Assembly (NCBI GenBank): GCA_003520025.1
Contig: DOVP01000198.1
Location: forward strand, 1 to 8,133
Reading direction: 5' to 3'
Length of the DNA stretch: 8,133 nt
Source: Phycisphaerales bacterium
Lineage (GTDB): Bacteria; Planctomycetota; Phycisphaerae; Phycisphaerales; SM1A02
Made by a program: the position numbers and the translations under genes. Positions within the stretch are counted from its first letter, which is position 1. Every line of letters begins with the position of its first letter. The notes beneath the pieces were generated by a model. That model saw only the letters and a list, made by a program, of their open reading frames with translations, searched no databases and was not told where the DNA came from. This document shows, one piece after another, positions 1 to 6,084 of the stretch.

Positions 1-2
1 TT

Positions 3-287
3 GAAGCGTCTCAGGGCGATCAACAGATTCGTATCACGCATTTGCTTGATGCTGCTGGGTCGGGCGATTCCGGGGCAGCTTCGGCCTTGTGGTCCGAGGT
101 GAATCAGGAACTGTGGTCTGTGGCGACCGGCGTGCTGGCAAGAGAGCGTTCTGGGGCGACCTTGCATCTCTCTTCTTCAACACGACTTTCCCTGTGTGCC
201 TGCAATGCTCGGCGGATATCGGCGATGCACGTGGCGCCGCGGATGGCATCCTTGAGTTGCTTGACCCCATGCATGCCTTTGGCATAG
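3..287 (+). pseudogene. N-terminal fragment of an ECF-type RNA polymerase sigma factor
   Basis: The frame is open at the left edge, so the true start probably lies just outside the window. About 50 codons (bases 33-167) align without gaps, from memory, with the N-terminus of the ECF sigma factors common in planctomycetes (the family whose N-termini read roughly ITxLLxxxxxGD...LWPxVYxELRRLAxxxLARERxGHTLQ). Visible matches are ITHLLDAA, GD, ALW, V-x-x-EL, LARER and G-x-TL. After base 167 the expected 'PTALVHEAYLRL' helix is absent from all three frames. The remaining 40 codons to the TAG at 285-287 look like non-coding antisense of dus. Most of sigma region 2 and all of region 4 are missing, so it cannot be a working sigma factor. 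It overlaps the end of the convergent dus gene by 184 bases. Family recognition is moderately sure; that it is a remnant rather than a short working protein is inference. Confidence 0.6.
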
Positions 288-1162
288 CGACTGATGCCGC
301 GTCGTATTCGGTGCAGCGCGGCTCGTTCATCGCGGTACTCGAGAATCAGATCGAGGTGCCGCTCGATGACGCCGAGCCACTCCTGCCGCGTCGGATCAGG
401 CAGGTCGATGCCGTCACGCAGCTTGGCTTGAATATGCCTGAACAACCACGGCTTTCCAAGCACGCCGCGGGCGAGCATGACGCCGCTGCATCCCGTTTGT
501 GTCATCATCTCTACGGCGTCGGCGGTGCACCGGATATCGCCGTTGCCGATGATGGGAATCGCCTCCACCGCGGCGACCACCGCGGCGATACCTTCGTGCC
601 GCACGCGACCATCGAACATCTGCTCGGTCGTTCGTCCATGTACCGTGATTGCCGCGATGCCGACCTGCTCGAGCCTTCGGGCAAGGTCCGGAGCGACGAT
701 GTGCTCGTCATCCCAGCCGAGCCGAATCTTGGCGGTGACCGGCGCGCCGGTCCTGCCGGTCACGGTTTCTACCATCCGTTCGGCAAGCCGCACGGTTGTC
801 TCGACATCTCGCAGCAGCAGCGATCCGCCATGCTTCTTGGCGACTTTGTCGATGGGGCAGCCCATGTTGATGTCCACCACCTGCGCACCGTGATCGACTG
901 CCCACAGCCCGGCTTCGGGCAGGGGGTCGCTGCTGTTGCCGTAGACCTGCATGCACAGCGGCGAATCAGCATCGCACGTCTCGACCAGTTTCATCGCCTT
1001 GGGCGCTTCTCGCAGCAGGCTGTGCACGTTGATCAGATCCGTGCTGGCCAGTCCCACTCCGCCGAGTTCACGGCACAGCAGTCGAAACGGCAGGTCACAG
1101 TGGCCGGCCATGGGGGCCAGCAGGGCGTTGGATTCAAGTTGGACCGAGCCGATCGTCAGCAC
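104..1162 (-). CDS. dus: tRNA-dihydrouridine synthase (DusB/NifR3-like)
   Basis: FMN-dependent enzyme that uses NADPH to reduce specific uridines in the tRNA D-loop to dihydrouridine, in the cytoplasm. From the GTG start chosen here it is 352 residues, slightly longer than typical DusB (about 320). Motifs in order: LLAPMAG at 14-20 (FMN-binding TIM-barrel entry), NMGCP with the catalytic acid Cys102, TAKIRLGW with Lys145, VHGRT with His175, GNGD at 206-209 and ARGVLGKPW from 231 (FMN phosphate site). A helical tRNA-binding domain follows. All key residues are present, so it should be active. GTG at 1160-1162 is preferred because family members begin just before this 'LxIG' strand; a TTG at 1223-1225 would add 21 unconserved residues and overlap the upstream gene by 8 bases. 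Neither start has a clear Shine-Dalgarno. The last ~29 residues (bases 104-193) are beyond the usual family end and run antisense through the sigma-factor fragment. It is probably co-transcribed with the ATP-grasp gene 55 bases upstream. The exact Dus subfamily (A, B or C) is not certain. Confidence 0.93.
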   Translation of the reverse strand: MLTIGSVQLESNALLAPMAGHCDLPFRLLCRELGGVGLASTDLINVHSLLREAPKAMKLVETCDADSPLCMQVYGNSSDPLPEAGLWAVDHGAQVVDINMGCPIDKVAKKHGGSLLLRDVETTVRLAERMVETVTGRTGAPVTAKIRLGWDDEHIVAPDLARRLEQVGIAAITVHGRTTEQMFDGRVRHEGIAAVVAAVEAIPIIGNGDIRCTADAVEMMTQTGCSGVMLARGVLGKPWLFRHIQAKLRDGIDLPDPTRQEWLGVIERHLDLILEYRDERAALHRIRRGISRYAKGMHGVKQLKDAIRGATCIADIRRALQAHRESRVEEERCKVAPERSLASTPVATDHSS

Positions 1163-1217
1163 GCGATCATCGTACGGACTCTTGCCGACATTCCCAAGAA
1201 TCCATGGCTCAAGTCGT

Positions 1218-2216
1218 CTATGCAAGTGCCATGCGCCGCTGCCTGGCCCTGGCCGCAGCGATGAGTCGACGCACGAACAGAGGGTGCCCGCCGGGGGTCA
1301 GTGCGATGCAGTCGTCGGCACTGGCATAGGCGTCTCGTGGATAGAAGATCCCGCAGTTGGCGTTGATCTCGAGAATGTGCGGTATGCCGTCCCCGTCGAC
1401 CCGGACGTCACATCGAGCATACCCGGCGGCTTTCATCTCGACAAAGAGCTCTGAGCCGATCCATTTCAGTTGACCATTGAGCTGCGTATTGGTGACAGGC
1501 GCAGTCTTGAGATCCTGATACGTCACCCACTTGAGATCTTCGTGCTTGAAGTGCTCACCCTTCGGGAACGTGTATTTCACAGGCGGGTAGGCAATGGGAT
1601 TCCACGGGTCGCGGGGGTTCTCCGCAACCAGTACGGTGCATTCATCACCGTCGATGTACTCCTCGATGAGCGCGGCGCCATGGCGGGCTATGAACTTCTT
1701 CGCTTGGATCATCAGTCCGCTCTTGGATACGGCTTTCGATCGCCTGCGGATGTCAATGCTTGCATAACTGTTGTGGTGTTTGACGAAGAGCGGAAATCGC
1801 AGTTTGCGTGCGGCTTGGCGGACGTCCGCTTGCGTGCGGACGATCATGCCGCGTGGCGTTGCAATTCCAAGGCGTTTGCAGGCGGTCTTGATCTGCCGCC
1901 GCGTCGGCTCGAAGCACTCGCTGGTAGCGCCCGTGAAGATCGCACCTGCCCGCTCGAGCACGCGGATGACTTCGACGCCCGGCAAATCGTGCTGATCGGC
2001 GCCGCCATCACAGAGGTTGAAGAACACGTCGATGGGCCGCCCGTCGATGCCATCGCGAATGAGCCTGCGAACCTCGCGTGGAGCTTCCGCCTTCTCGCCG
2101 AGCATGACAGCGTGCCAGTCGGCCTCTGGCAAGTGCGGACGCGGATCGCATGGCCAGTCGTATTTCGGCAACTCAGGGTCGTTGAGATCTTGGTTGGTCA
2201 GTAAGCAGATGTGCAC
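1218..2216 (-). CDS. ATP-grasp ligase related to D-alanine-D-alanine ligase, substrate unknown
   Basis: Predicted 332-residue cytoplasmic enzyme of the ATP-grasp superfamily, which joins a carboxylate to an amine or similar nucleophile through an acyl-phosphate. The N-terminal part carries a Ddl-like Rossmann strand (VHICLLTN at 1-8), a [10 protein letters not shown] segment near 63-72 and AGAIFTGA near 90-97. The ATP-grasp domain follows: [11 protein letters not shown] with Lys146, [10 protein letters not shown] near 184-193, and [10 protein letters not shown]...LEINANCG. Arg268, Asp270, Glu283 and Asn285 have the same spacing as Arg255, Asp257, Glu270 and Asn272 of E. coli DdlB (catalytic Arg and Mg2+ ligands), so ATP and metal binding look intact. 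The C-terminal acceptor region (after NCGIFYP) does not resemble Ddl, so calling it D-Ala-D-Ala ligase is not justified. The start is uncertain: GTG at 2214-2216 puts the first beta strand at the N-terminus but lacks a well-spaced Shine-Dalgarno. The frame stays open far upstream through repetitive sequence, including another GTG at 2280-2282. It lies 55 bases ahead of dus on the same strand. Confidence 0.85.
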   Translation of the reverse strand: MHICLLTNQDLNDPELPKYDWPCDPRPHLPEADWHAVMLGEKAEAPREVRRLIRDGIDGRPIDVFFNLCDGGADQHDLPGVEVIRVLERAGAIFTGATSECFEPTRRQIKTACKRLGIATPRGMIVRTQADVRQAARKLRFPLFVKHHNSYASIDIRRRSKAVSKSGLMIQAKKFIARHGAALIEEYIDGDECTVLVAENPRDPWNPIAYPPVKYTFPKGEHFKHEDLKWVTYQDLKTAPVTNTQLNGQLKWIGSELFVEMKAAGYARCDVRVDGDGIPHILEINANCGIFYPRDAYASADDCIALTPGGHPLFVRRLIAAARARQRRMALA

Positions 2217-2249
2217 AGTGTGAACGCTAGCACCTTGAGCGATTGCGTA

Positions 2250-2335
2250 CGATGGCTGAGCGATGATTCGATGGCTGGCCACCCACCCGATTCGATAGCT
2301 GGCCGCGATGGCTCGCGATGGCTGGCCGCCCACCC
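2250..2335. repeat. Degenerate ~24-base direct repeats with core CGATGGCTGGCC
   Basis: Three full copies of the core CGAT(G/A)GCTGGCC begin at 2269, 2293 and 2316, spaced 24 and 23 bases apart. The first two are preceded by GATT, and copies one and three are followed by (A/G)CCCACCC. Partial cores CGATGGCT occur at 2250 and 2306. On the minus strand the core reads GGCCAGCCATCG. The array sits 30-120 bases upstream of the chosen ATP-grasp start and about 210-300 bases upstream of dnaK. It could be a cluster of regulator binding sites or a decayed tandem duplication; the sequence does not decide. Confidence 0.6.
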
Positions 2336-2490
2336 AACCGCACCCCGAATGGAGATTCCAGCCAATCTGGCAGGCTGGGATCGCCCCCTGACGCCCTTCG
2401 GCGGGCAAAAAACCGGGATTAGTAGGTCCAGATGATCCTGATTTCGGCATGCTGCTTGCAGTTGAAGACATGCCACCACTCCATATGGCT

Positions 2491-2508
2491 GGGGGGGTGG
2501 GAATGGGG
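2491..2508 (+). promoter_or_regulatory. G-run cluster in the dnaK leader, possible G-quadruplex
   Basis: The sense strand has seven Gs, T, three Gs, AAT, then four Gs. Splitting the first run as GGG-G-GGG gives four tracts of three or more Gs with loops of 1, 1 and 3 bases, which fits the standard G-quadruplex pattern. It lies about 40 bases before the dnaK start and could fold in the DNA or, if transcribed, in the mRNA. Function is inference. Confidence 0.35.
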
Positions 2509-2511
2509 ATC

Positions 2512-2526
2512 GCGGCCTGAAGCCGC
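2512..2526 (+). promoter_or_regulatory. Small hairpin just upstream of the dnaK ribosome binding site
   Basis: GCGGC (2512-2516) and GCCGC (2522-2526) pair perfectly around the loop CTGAA. The structure ends six bases before the AGGAAGGA ribosome binding site, so it could influence dnaK translation. A five-pair stem in G+C-rich DNA can also arise by chance. Confidence 0.3.
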
Positions 2527-2532
2527 TCACCC

Positions 2533-2540
2533 AGGAAGGA
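2533..2540 (+). promoter_or_regulatory. dnaK ribosome binding site that decides the start
   Basis: AGGAAGGA is a strong Shine-Dalgarno. Two in-frame ATGs follow, at 2543 and 2549. The core AAGGA ends two bases before the first (too close) and eight before the second. The second also gives the family's normal N-terminus, [10 protein letters not shown]. Confidence 0.75.
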
Positions 2541-2548
2541 AAATGACC

Positions 2549-4468
2549 ATGTCAAAAATTATTGGAATCGACCTCGGAACCACCAACTCGTGCGTGGCCG
2601 TCATGGAAGGCGACCAGCCGAAGGTTCTGATCAACTCATCGGGCAACCGCACCACGCCCAGCGTGGTCGGTTTCACCGACAAGGGCGACCGCCTCGTGGG
2701 CGAGCCCGCTCGTCACCAGCAGGTGACCAACCCCAAGAACACCGTCTTCTCCATCAAGCGTTTCATGGGCCGTCGTCACAACGAGGTCCAGAGCGAGGAG
2801 AAACTCGTCCCGTACGTCGTGACCGGCGGGCCGGATGAACTCGTCAAGGTTCAGGTCGGAAGCGACGGCAAGGAATACACCCCGCCGGAAGTCTCGGCGA
2901 TGATTCTGCGTGAACTGAAACGAATCGCCGAGGAGTACCTCGGCGAGACCGTCGACTCCGCCGTCATCACCGTCCCGGCTTATTTCAACGACGCCCAACG
3001 TCAGGCCACCAAGGACGCTGGTGAGATCGCCGGCCTCAAGGTCGAGCGGATCATCAACGAGCCGACGGCCGCGGCGCTGGCCTATGGCCTTGAGAAGAAA
3101 ACGAACACCAAGATCGCGGTCTTCGACCTCGGTGGCGGTACGTTTGACGTATCCGTCCTCGACATCGGCGACGGTGTCTTCGAAGTGCTCTCCACCAACG
3201 GCGACGGTCACCTCGGTGGTGACGACTTCGACCAGGTCATCATCGATTACCTCGCCGAGGAGTTCCGCAAGACCGAAGGCATCGACATCCGCGAGGATCC
3301 GATGGCTTTGCAGCGGCTCAAGGAAGCCGCCGAGAAGGCCAAGTGCGAACTTTCGCAGCAACTTGAGACCAGCGTGAACCTGCCCTTCATCACGGCCGAT
3401 CAGAACGGCCCGAAGCATCTGCAGGTGACCGTGACCCGCGCCAAGTTCGAAGAACTCGCCGCGGATCTGTTTAAGCGACTCGAAGGCCCGTGCAAGACCG
3501 CGCTCAAAGATGCCGGGCTTGGCGCCAGCGACGTCAGCGACGTTGTCATGGTCGGTGGTTCGACTCGAATTCCAAAGGTTCAGGAGATCGCCAAGGCGAC
3601 CTTCGGCACCGCGGAACTCGACAGGTCCATCAACCCGGACGAAGTTGTCGCGATCGGCGCCGCCATTCAGGGCGGCGTGCTGCAGGGCGACGTCAAAGAC
3701 GTGCTTCTGCTCGATGTGACTCCGCTCAGCCTCGGCGTTGAGACACTCGGTGGCCTGCTCACGCGGCTCATCGAGAAGAACACGACCATCCCGACCTCTC
3801 GCAAGGAGACCTTCTCCACCGCGAGCGACAGTCAGACCAGTGTGACCATTCACGTTCTGCAGGGCGAGCGAGAGTTCGCCAAGGACAACCGCACGCTCGG
3901 CCAGTTCGATCTGACGGACATCCCCGCCGCGCCTCGCGGCACGCCGCAGATCGAAGTCGAGTTCGCGATCGACGCCAACGGCATCTTGAAAGTCTCTGCG
4001 ACCGACAAGGCCACCGGCAAGAGTCAGAACATTGAGATCACCGGCTCGAGTGGCATGTCGAAGGACGATATCGAGAAGATGAAGTCCGATGCCGAGTCGC
4101 ACGCGAGCGAAGACAAGGCGAAGCGAGAACTGATCGAACTGAAGAATCAGGCCGAGCAGATCGTGTACGCCACCCGCAAGCAGCTCGAAGAGCACGGCGA
4201 GAAGGTCGGCGCGGATGTCCGCGGCACCATCGAGTCGGCGGTGAGCAACCTCGAAGAGAAGGTTAAGGGCGACGACAAGGACGCCATCGAGGCCGCGCTC
4301 AACCAGGTGAACACCGCTTCTCAAGAACTCGGCAAGGCTGCCTATGAGGCCGCTTCGCAGTCCGAAGACGCACCCGCCGAGGGCGGCTGCTGTGGCGGCG
4401 GCGACTGCAAGGACGGCGACGATGTCATTGATGCGGAATACGAAGTCCGCGATGACAACGACGCCTGA
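2549..4468 (+). CDS. dnaK: Chaperone protein DnaK (Hsp70)
   Basis: ATP-driven cytosolic chaperone that binds exposed hydrophobic peptide segments and works with DnaJ and GrpE; neither partner gene is in this window. It has 639 residues, the normal bacterial length. The nucleotide-binding domain (1 to ~383) shows [11 protein letters not shown] at 5-15, catalytic Lys70 in [16 protein letters not shown] at 142-148, [11 protein letters not shown] at 170-180, DLGGGTFD at 193-200 with Thr198 at the autophosphorylation-type position, and VGGSTRIP at 335-342. The linker [12 protein letters not shown] spans 385-396. The substrate-binding domain follows, with Leu400 and Ala425 at the positions of E. 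coli arch residues Met404 and Ala429, and then a helical lid to about 605. The C-terminus ends in the familiar [13 protein letters not shown] motif (624-631), preceded by an unusual Gly/Cys stretch (612-620) with Cys614, Cys615 and Cys620. The ATG at 2549 is chosen from Shine-Dalgarno spacing; an ATG at 2543 would add two residues. It is apparently monocistronic, with hairpins downstream. Confidence 0.98.
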   Translation: MSKIIGIDLGTTNSCVAVMEGDQPKVLINSSGNRTTPSVVGFTDKGDRLVGEPARHQQVTNPKNTVFSIKRFMGRRHNEVQSEEKLVPYVVTGGPDELVKVQVGSDGKEYTPPEVSAMILRELKRIAEEYLGETVDSAVITVPAYFNDAQRQATKDAGEIAGLKVERIINEPTAAALAYGLEKKTNTKIAVFDLGGGTFDVSVLDIGDGVFEVLSTNGDGHLGGDDFDQVIIDYLAEEFRKTEGIDIREDPMALQRLKEAAEKAKCELSQQLETSVNLPFITADQNGPKHLQVTVTRAKFEELAADLFKRLEGPCKTALKDAGLGASDVSDVVMVGGSTRIPKVQEIAKATFGTAELDRSINPDEVVAIGAAIQGGVLQGDVKDVLLLDVTPLSLGVETLGGLLTRLIEKNTTIPTSRKETFSTASDSQTSVTIHVLQGEREFAKDNRTLGQFDLTDIPAAPRGTPQIEVEFAIDANGILKVSATDKATGKSQNIEITGSSGMSKDDIEKMKSDAESHASEDKAKRELIELKNQAEQIVYATRKQLEEHGEKVGADVRGTIESAVSNLEEKVKGDDKDAIEAALNQVNTASQELGKAAYEAASQSEDAPAEGGCCGGGDCKDGDDVIDAEYEVRDDNDA

Positions 4469-4479
4469 TACATGAATTC

Positions 4480-4495
4480 ACGGCCACAAGGCCGT
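4480..4495 (+). terminator. Short hairpin directly after dnaK
   Basis: ACGGCC (4480-4485) pairs with GGCCGT (4490-4495) around the loop ACAA, beginning 12 bases after the dnaK stop and followed by TT. The stem is short and the T tract weak, so it may act as an mRNA 3'-end stabiliser or as an accessory to the stronger hairpin at 4513-4542. Confidence 0.35.
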
Positions 4496-4512
4496 TTGGA
4501 CTGACCAACGAT

Positions 4513-4542
4513 ACGGGGCCGGATCGCAAGATTCGGCCCCGT
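4513..4542 (+). terminator. Candidate terminator of dnaK
   Basis: ACGGGGCCG (4513-4521) pairs perfectly with CGGCCCCGT (4534-4542). The stem extends inward by GATC/GATT (one G-U pair) to 13 pairs closed by a GCAA tetraloop (4526-4529), a stable GNRA loop. The tail is GTTGTG rather than a run of Ts, so termination efficiency is uncertain. The position between two plus-strand genes fits a transcription-unit boundary. Confidence 0.6.
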
Positions 4543-4563
4543 GTTGTGCGCAGTCCGCCTGGG

Positions 4564-4587
4564 CTGATCGCCAGATGAGGCGATCAG
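4564..4587 (+). promoter_or_regulatory. Hairpin in the leader of the PepC-like peptidase gene
   Basis: CTGATCGCC (4564-4572) and GGCGATCAG (4579-4587) form a perfect nine-pair stem with the loop AGATGA. The stem ends seven bases before the AGGAGGG Shine-Dalgarno (4594-4600). It could be an operator palindrome or a structured leader affecting translation, or a second terminator element; it lacks a T tract, which argues against the last. Confidence 0.4.
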
Positions 4588-4605
4588 GTAAACAGGAGGG
4601 GAGAA

Positions 4606-5997
4606 ATGGCACCCGCTACCATGGCAGACATGACAACCACAACCGCCCCCTCCACAGGCGTGATCTCGGCGGATCACATTGCATCCCTCCGCGCAGAACT
4701 TGACGGCGACGCGGCCTATCGGCTCGCTCGCAACGCTGTGACCAAGGTGGGCGCCGATGAAGCGGCGCTCAATCGCGATGTCGTCTCGTCGACCGATTGG
4801 TCCTTCAGCACGTGGCTTGATGACTGGCCGGTGACGAACCAGAAGAAATCCGGACGCTGCTGGATGTTCGCGGCGCTCAACTTGTTCCGGGCTGGCGTGA
4901 TGAAGCGACTCAACGTCAAGAAGTTCGAGTTCAGCCAGAACTACACGCTCTTCTGGGACAAGTTCGAGCGATCCAACTGGTTCCTCGAGTGCATCATCGA
5001 TACAGCAAGCAAAGAACTCGACGATCGATACGTCGCCTTCCTGCTGGATTACCCACTTGATGATGGTGGACAGTGGAACATGTTCGTGAATCTCGTCCGC
5101 CGGCATGGACTCGTGCCCAAGGACATGATGCCCGAGTCGCAGTCATCCTCGAACACCGCGAGAATGAACGCTGTATGCAAGGGGTTCTTGCGCCGCTTTG
5201 CGCGTGACCTGCGAATCGCGATCGCTGGCGGAGCTTCGGTGGACGAGGCTCGCTCGCTGAAGGACACGCAACTTGCCACCATCTGGCGAGTTCTCTGTAC
5301 GCATCTCGGCGAGCCACCGACATCCTTCATCTGGCAGTACAACGACAAGGACCGAGGCTTCCACCGTGAGGGAGAGATGACACCGGTGCAGTTTGCCGAG
5401 CGATATGTCGATCTTCCGCTCAGCGACTTCGTCTGCCTTGTGCACGATCCGCGGCCCGAGCACCCATTCGGGAAGACCTACACCGTTGAGTATCTCGGCA
5501 ACATTGTTGGCGGCGAGCAGGTGGTGTATCTCAACGTCGACATGGACACGATGAAACGTGCTGCGATCGATACGCTCGAAGATGGTGAGCCCGTGTGGTT
5601 TGGATGCGACGTAGGCAAACAGTTTCAGCGGCAAGTCGGGCTGTGGGATGCCGAACTTCTCGACTTTGATGGACTGTATGGGGTGGCTGAAGGTCTGAAC
5701 AAACCAGACCGGCTGCACTACCACCACACAGCGATGACCCACGCCATGCTGTTTACAGGTGTCGATGTGCTCGACGGTTCGCCGCGTCGCTGGCGAGTCG
5801 AGAATTCGTGGGGCGATGAGGGTGTCGGACGGAAAGGTTTTCAGACCATGAACGACTCATGGTTCGATGAGTATGTTTTCGAAATTGCGGCTCACCGGAG
5901 TCGATTGAGCGACACCTTGCAGGCTGCAGTGACAGAGAAGCCCATTGTGCTGCCCCCGTGGGATCCGATGGGAGCACTGGCACGAACGATGTGTTGA
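4606..5997 (+). CDS. pepC: Bleomycin hydrolase / PepC-like cysteine aminopeptidase (family C1B)
   Basis: Papain-fold cysteine peptidase of the self-compartmentalising C1B family. Relatives form hexameric barrels in the cytosol and trim amino acids from peptide N-termini; eukaryotic members also inactivate bleomycin. It has 463 residues, close to PepC (about 436) and human bleomycin hydrolase (455). Visible landmarks: oxyanion Gln79 and catalytic Cys85 in NQKKSGRCWMFAALNLFR, the conserved DGGQWNMFVNLVRRHGLVPK block at 153-172, catalytic His379 in MTHAML, and catalytic Asn400 in VENSWGDEG. There is no signal peptide. The C-terminal arm carries the hallmark PWDPMGALA (451-459), which in relatives reaches into the active site. 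Here four more residues, Arg-Thr-Met-Cys, follow. The ATG is preceded by AGGAGGG with a five-base gap; a second ATG at 4621 is less likely. The gene is flanked by hairpins, suggesting its own transcription unit. The exact peptide preference cannot be read from the sequence. Confidence 0.95.
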   Translation: MAPATMADMTTTTAPSTGVISADHIASLRAELDGDAAYRLARNAVTKVGADEAALNRDVVSSTDWSFSTWLDDWPVTNQKKSGRCWMFAALNLFRAGVMKRLNVKKFEFSQNYTLFWDKFERSNWFLECIIDTASKELDDRYVAFLLDYPLDDGGQWNMFVNLVRRHGLVPKDMMPESQSSSNTARMNAVCKGFLRRFARDLRIAIAGGASVDEARSLKDTQLATIWRVLCTHLGEPPTSFIWQYNDKDRGFHREGEMTPVQFAERYVDLPLSDFVCLVHDPRPEHPFGKTYTVEYLGNIVGGEQVVYLNVDMDTMKRAAIDTLEDGEPVWFGCDVGKQFQRQVGLWDAELLDFDGLYGVAEGLNKPDRLHYHHTAMTHAMLFTGVDVLDGSPRRWRVENSWGDEGVGRKGFQTMNDSWFDEYVFEIAAHRSRLSDTLQAAVTEKPIVLPPWDPMGALARTMC

Positions 5998-6002
5998 GAT
6001 GA

Positions 6003-6038
6003 GGCCGATTGGGGGTTGTGTAATCCCGATATGCGGCC
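6003..6038 (+). terminator. Imperfect hairpin after the PepC-like gene
   Basis: GGCCG (6003-6007) pairs with CGGCC (6034-6038), and ATTGGG (6008-6013) pairs with CCCGAT (6025-6030) with one G-U pair. A three-base bulge (ATG, 6031-6033) separates the two stems on the right side. It starts six bases after the stop codon. There is no T tract, so factor-independent termination is doubtful. Confidence 0.35.
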
Positions 6039-6071
6039 ATACTGGTTCTTCGTGGGTAGGCGTCCGGCTGA

Positions 6072-6079
6072 GAGGAGAG
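6072..6079 (+). promoter_or_regulatory. Ribosome binding site supporting a GTG start for the carboxypeptidase
   Basis: GAGGAGAG is a strong Shine-Dalgarno ending five bases before GTG at 6085. An in-frame ATG at 6031 has no comparable site and lies in the bulge of the preceding hairpin, so GTG is preferred. Confidence 0.65.
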
Positions 6080-6084
6080 ATCTC

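Larger units (their letters stand above)
2217..2548. other. Divergent intergenic region between the ATP-grasp gene and dnaK
   Basis: About 330 bases without a convincing gene. Frames stay open here on both strands, but their translations are repetitive or compositionally odd and resemble no family. The region holds degenerate direct repeats (2250-2335), a G-run cluster (2491-2508), a short hairpin (2512-2526) and the dnaK Shine-Dalgarno (2533-2540). It must carry the promoters of both flanking units. No perfect sigma70-type -35/-10 pair and no CIRCE operator (TTAGCACTC-N9-GAGTGCTAA) were seen. A weak TTGAAG (2462-2467), 16-base spacer, TATGGC (2484-2489) combination is the best promoter-like candidate for dnaK and should not be relied on. 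Confidence 0.6.

Noticed and set aside
1..41. Possible minus-strand gene start (ATG at 39-41) running off the left edge
   Set aside because: Only 13 codons are visible, there is no Shine-Dalgarno, and the plus strand here better fits a sigma-factor frame.
89..1264. 391-codon plus-strand frame opposite dus
   Set aside because: Dus carries all its catalytic motifs on the minus strand; this frame is its shadow.
1470..2204. 244-codon plus-strand frame opposite the ATP-grasp gene
   Set aside because: The minus strand encodes a recognisable ATP-grasp core; the opposite frame has no family features.
2392..2411. Hairpin-like GCCCTTCGGCGGGC followed by six As, considered as a terminator
   Set aside because: On the plus strand the tail is A-rich, and on the minus strand the T run precedes the hairpin, so the order is wrong in both directions. 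The stem is only four pairs.
2446..2474. Inverted repeat GGCATG-N17-CATGCC upstream of dnaK as an operator
   Set aside because: The six-base arms are short with a long spacer and match neither CIRCE nor another heat-shock operator I recognise.
2217..2555. 110-codon upstream extension of the ATP-grasp frame to a TTG at 2553-2555
   Set aside because: The extension is repetitive, runs through the dnaK leader and start codon, and lies ahead of the natural first beta strand of the ligase fold.
2636..4324. 562-codon open frame antisense to dnaK
   Set aside because: It mirrors dnaK codon bias. Long antisense frames opposite Hsp70 genes are a known side effect of high G+C and biased codon use, and the translation matches no family.
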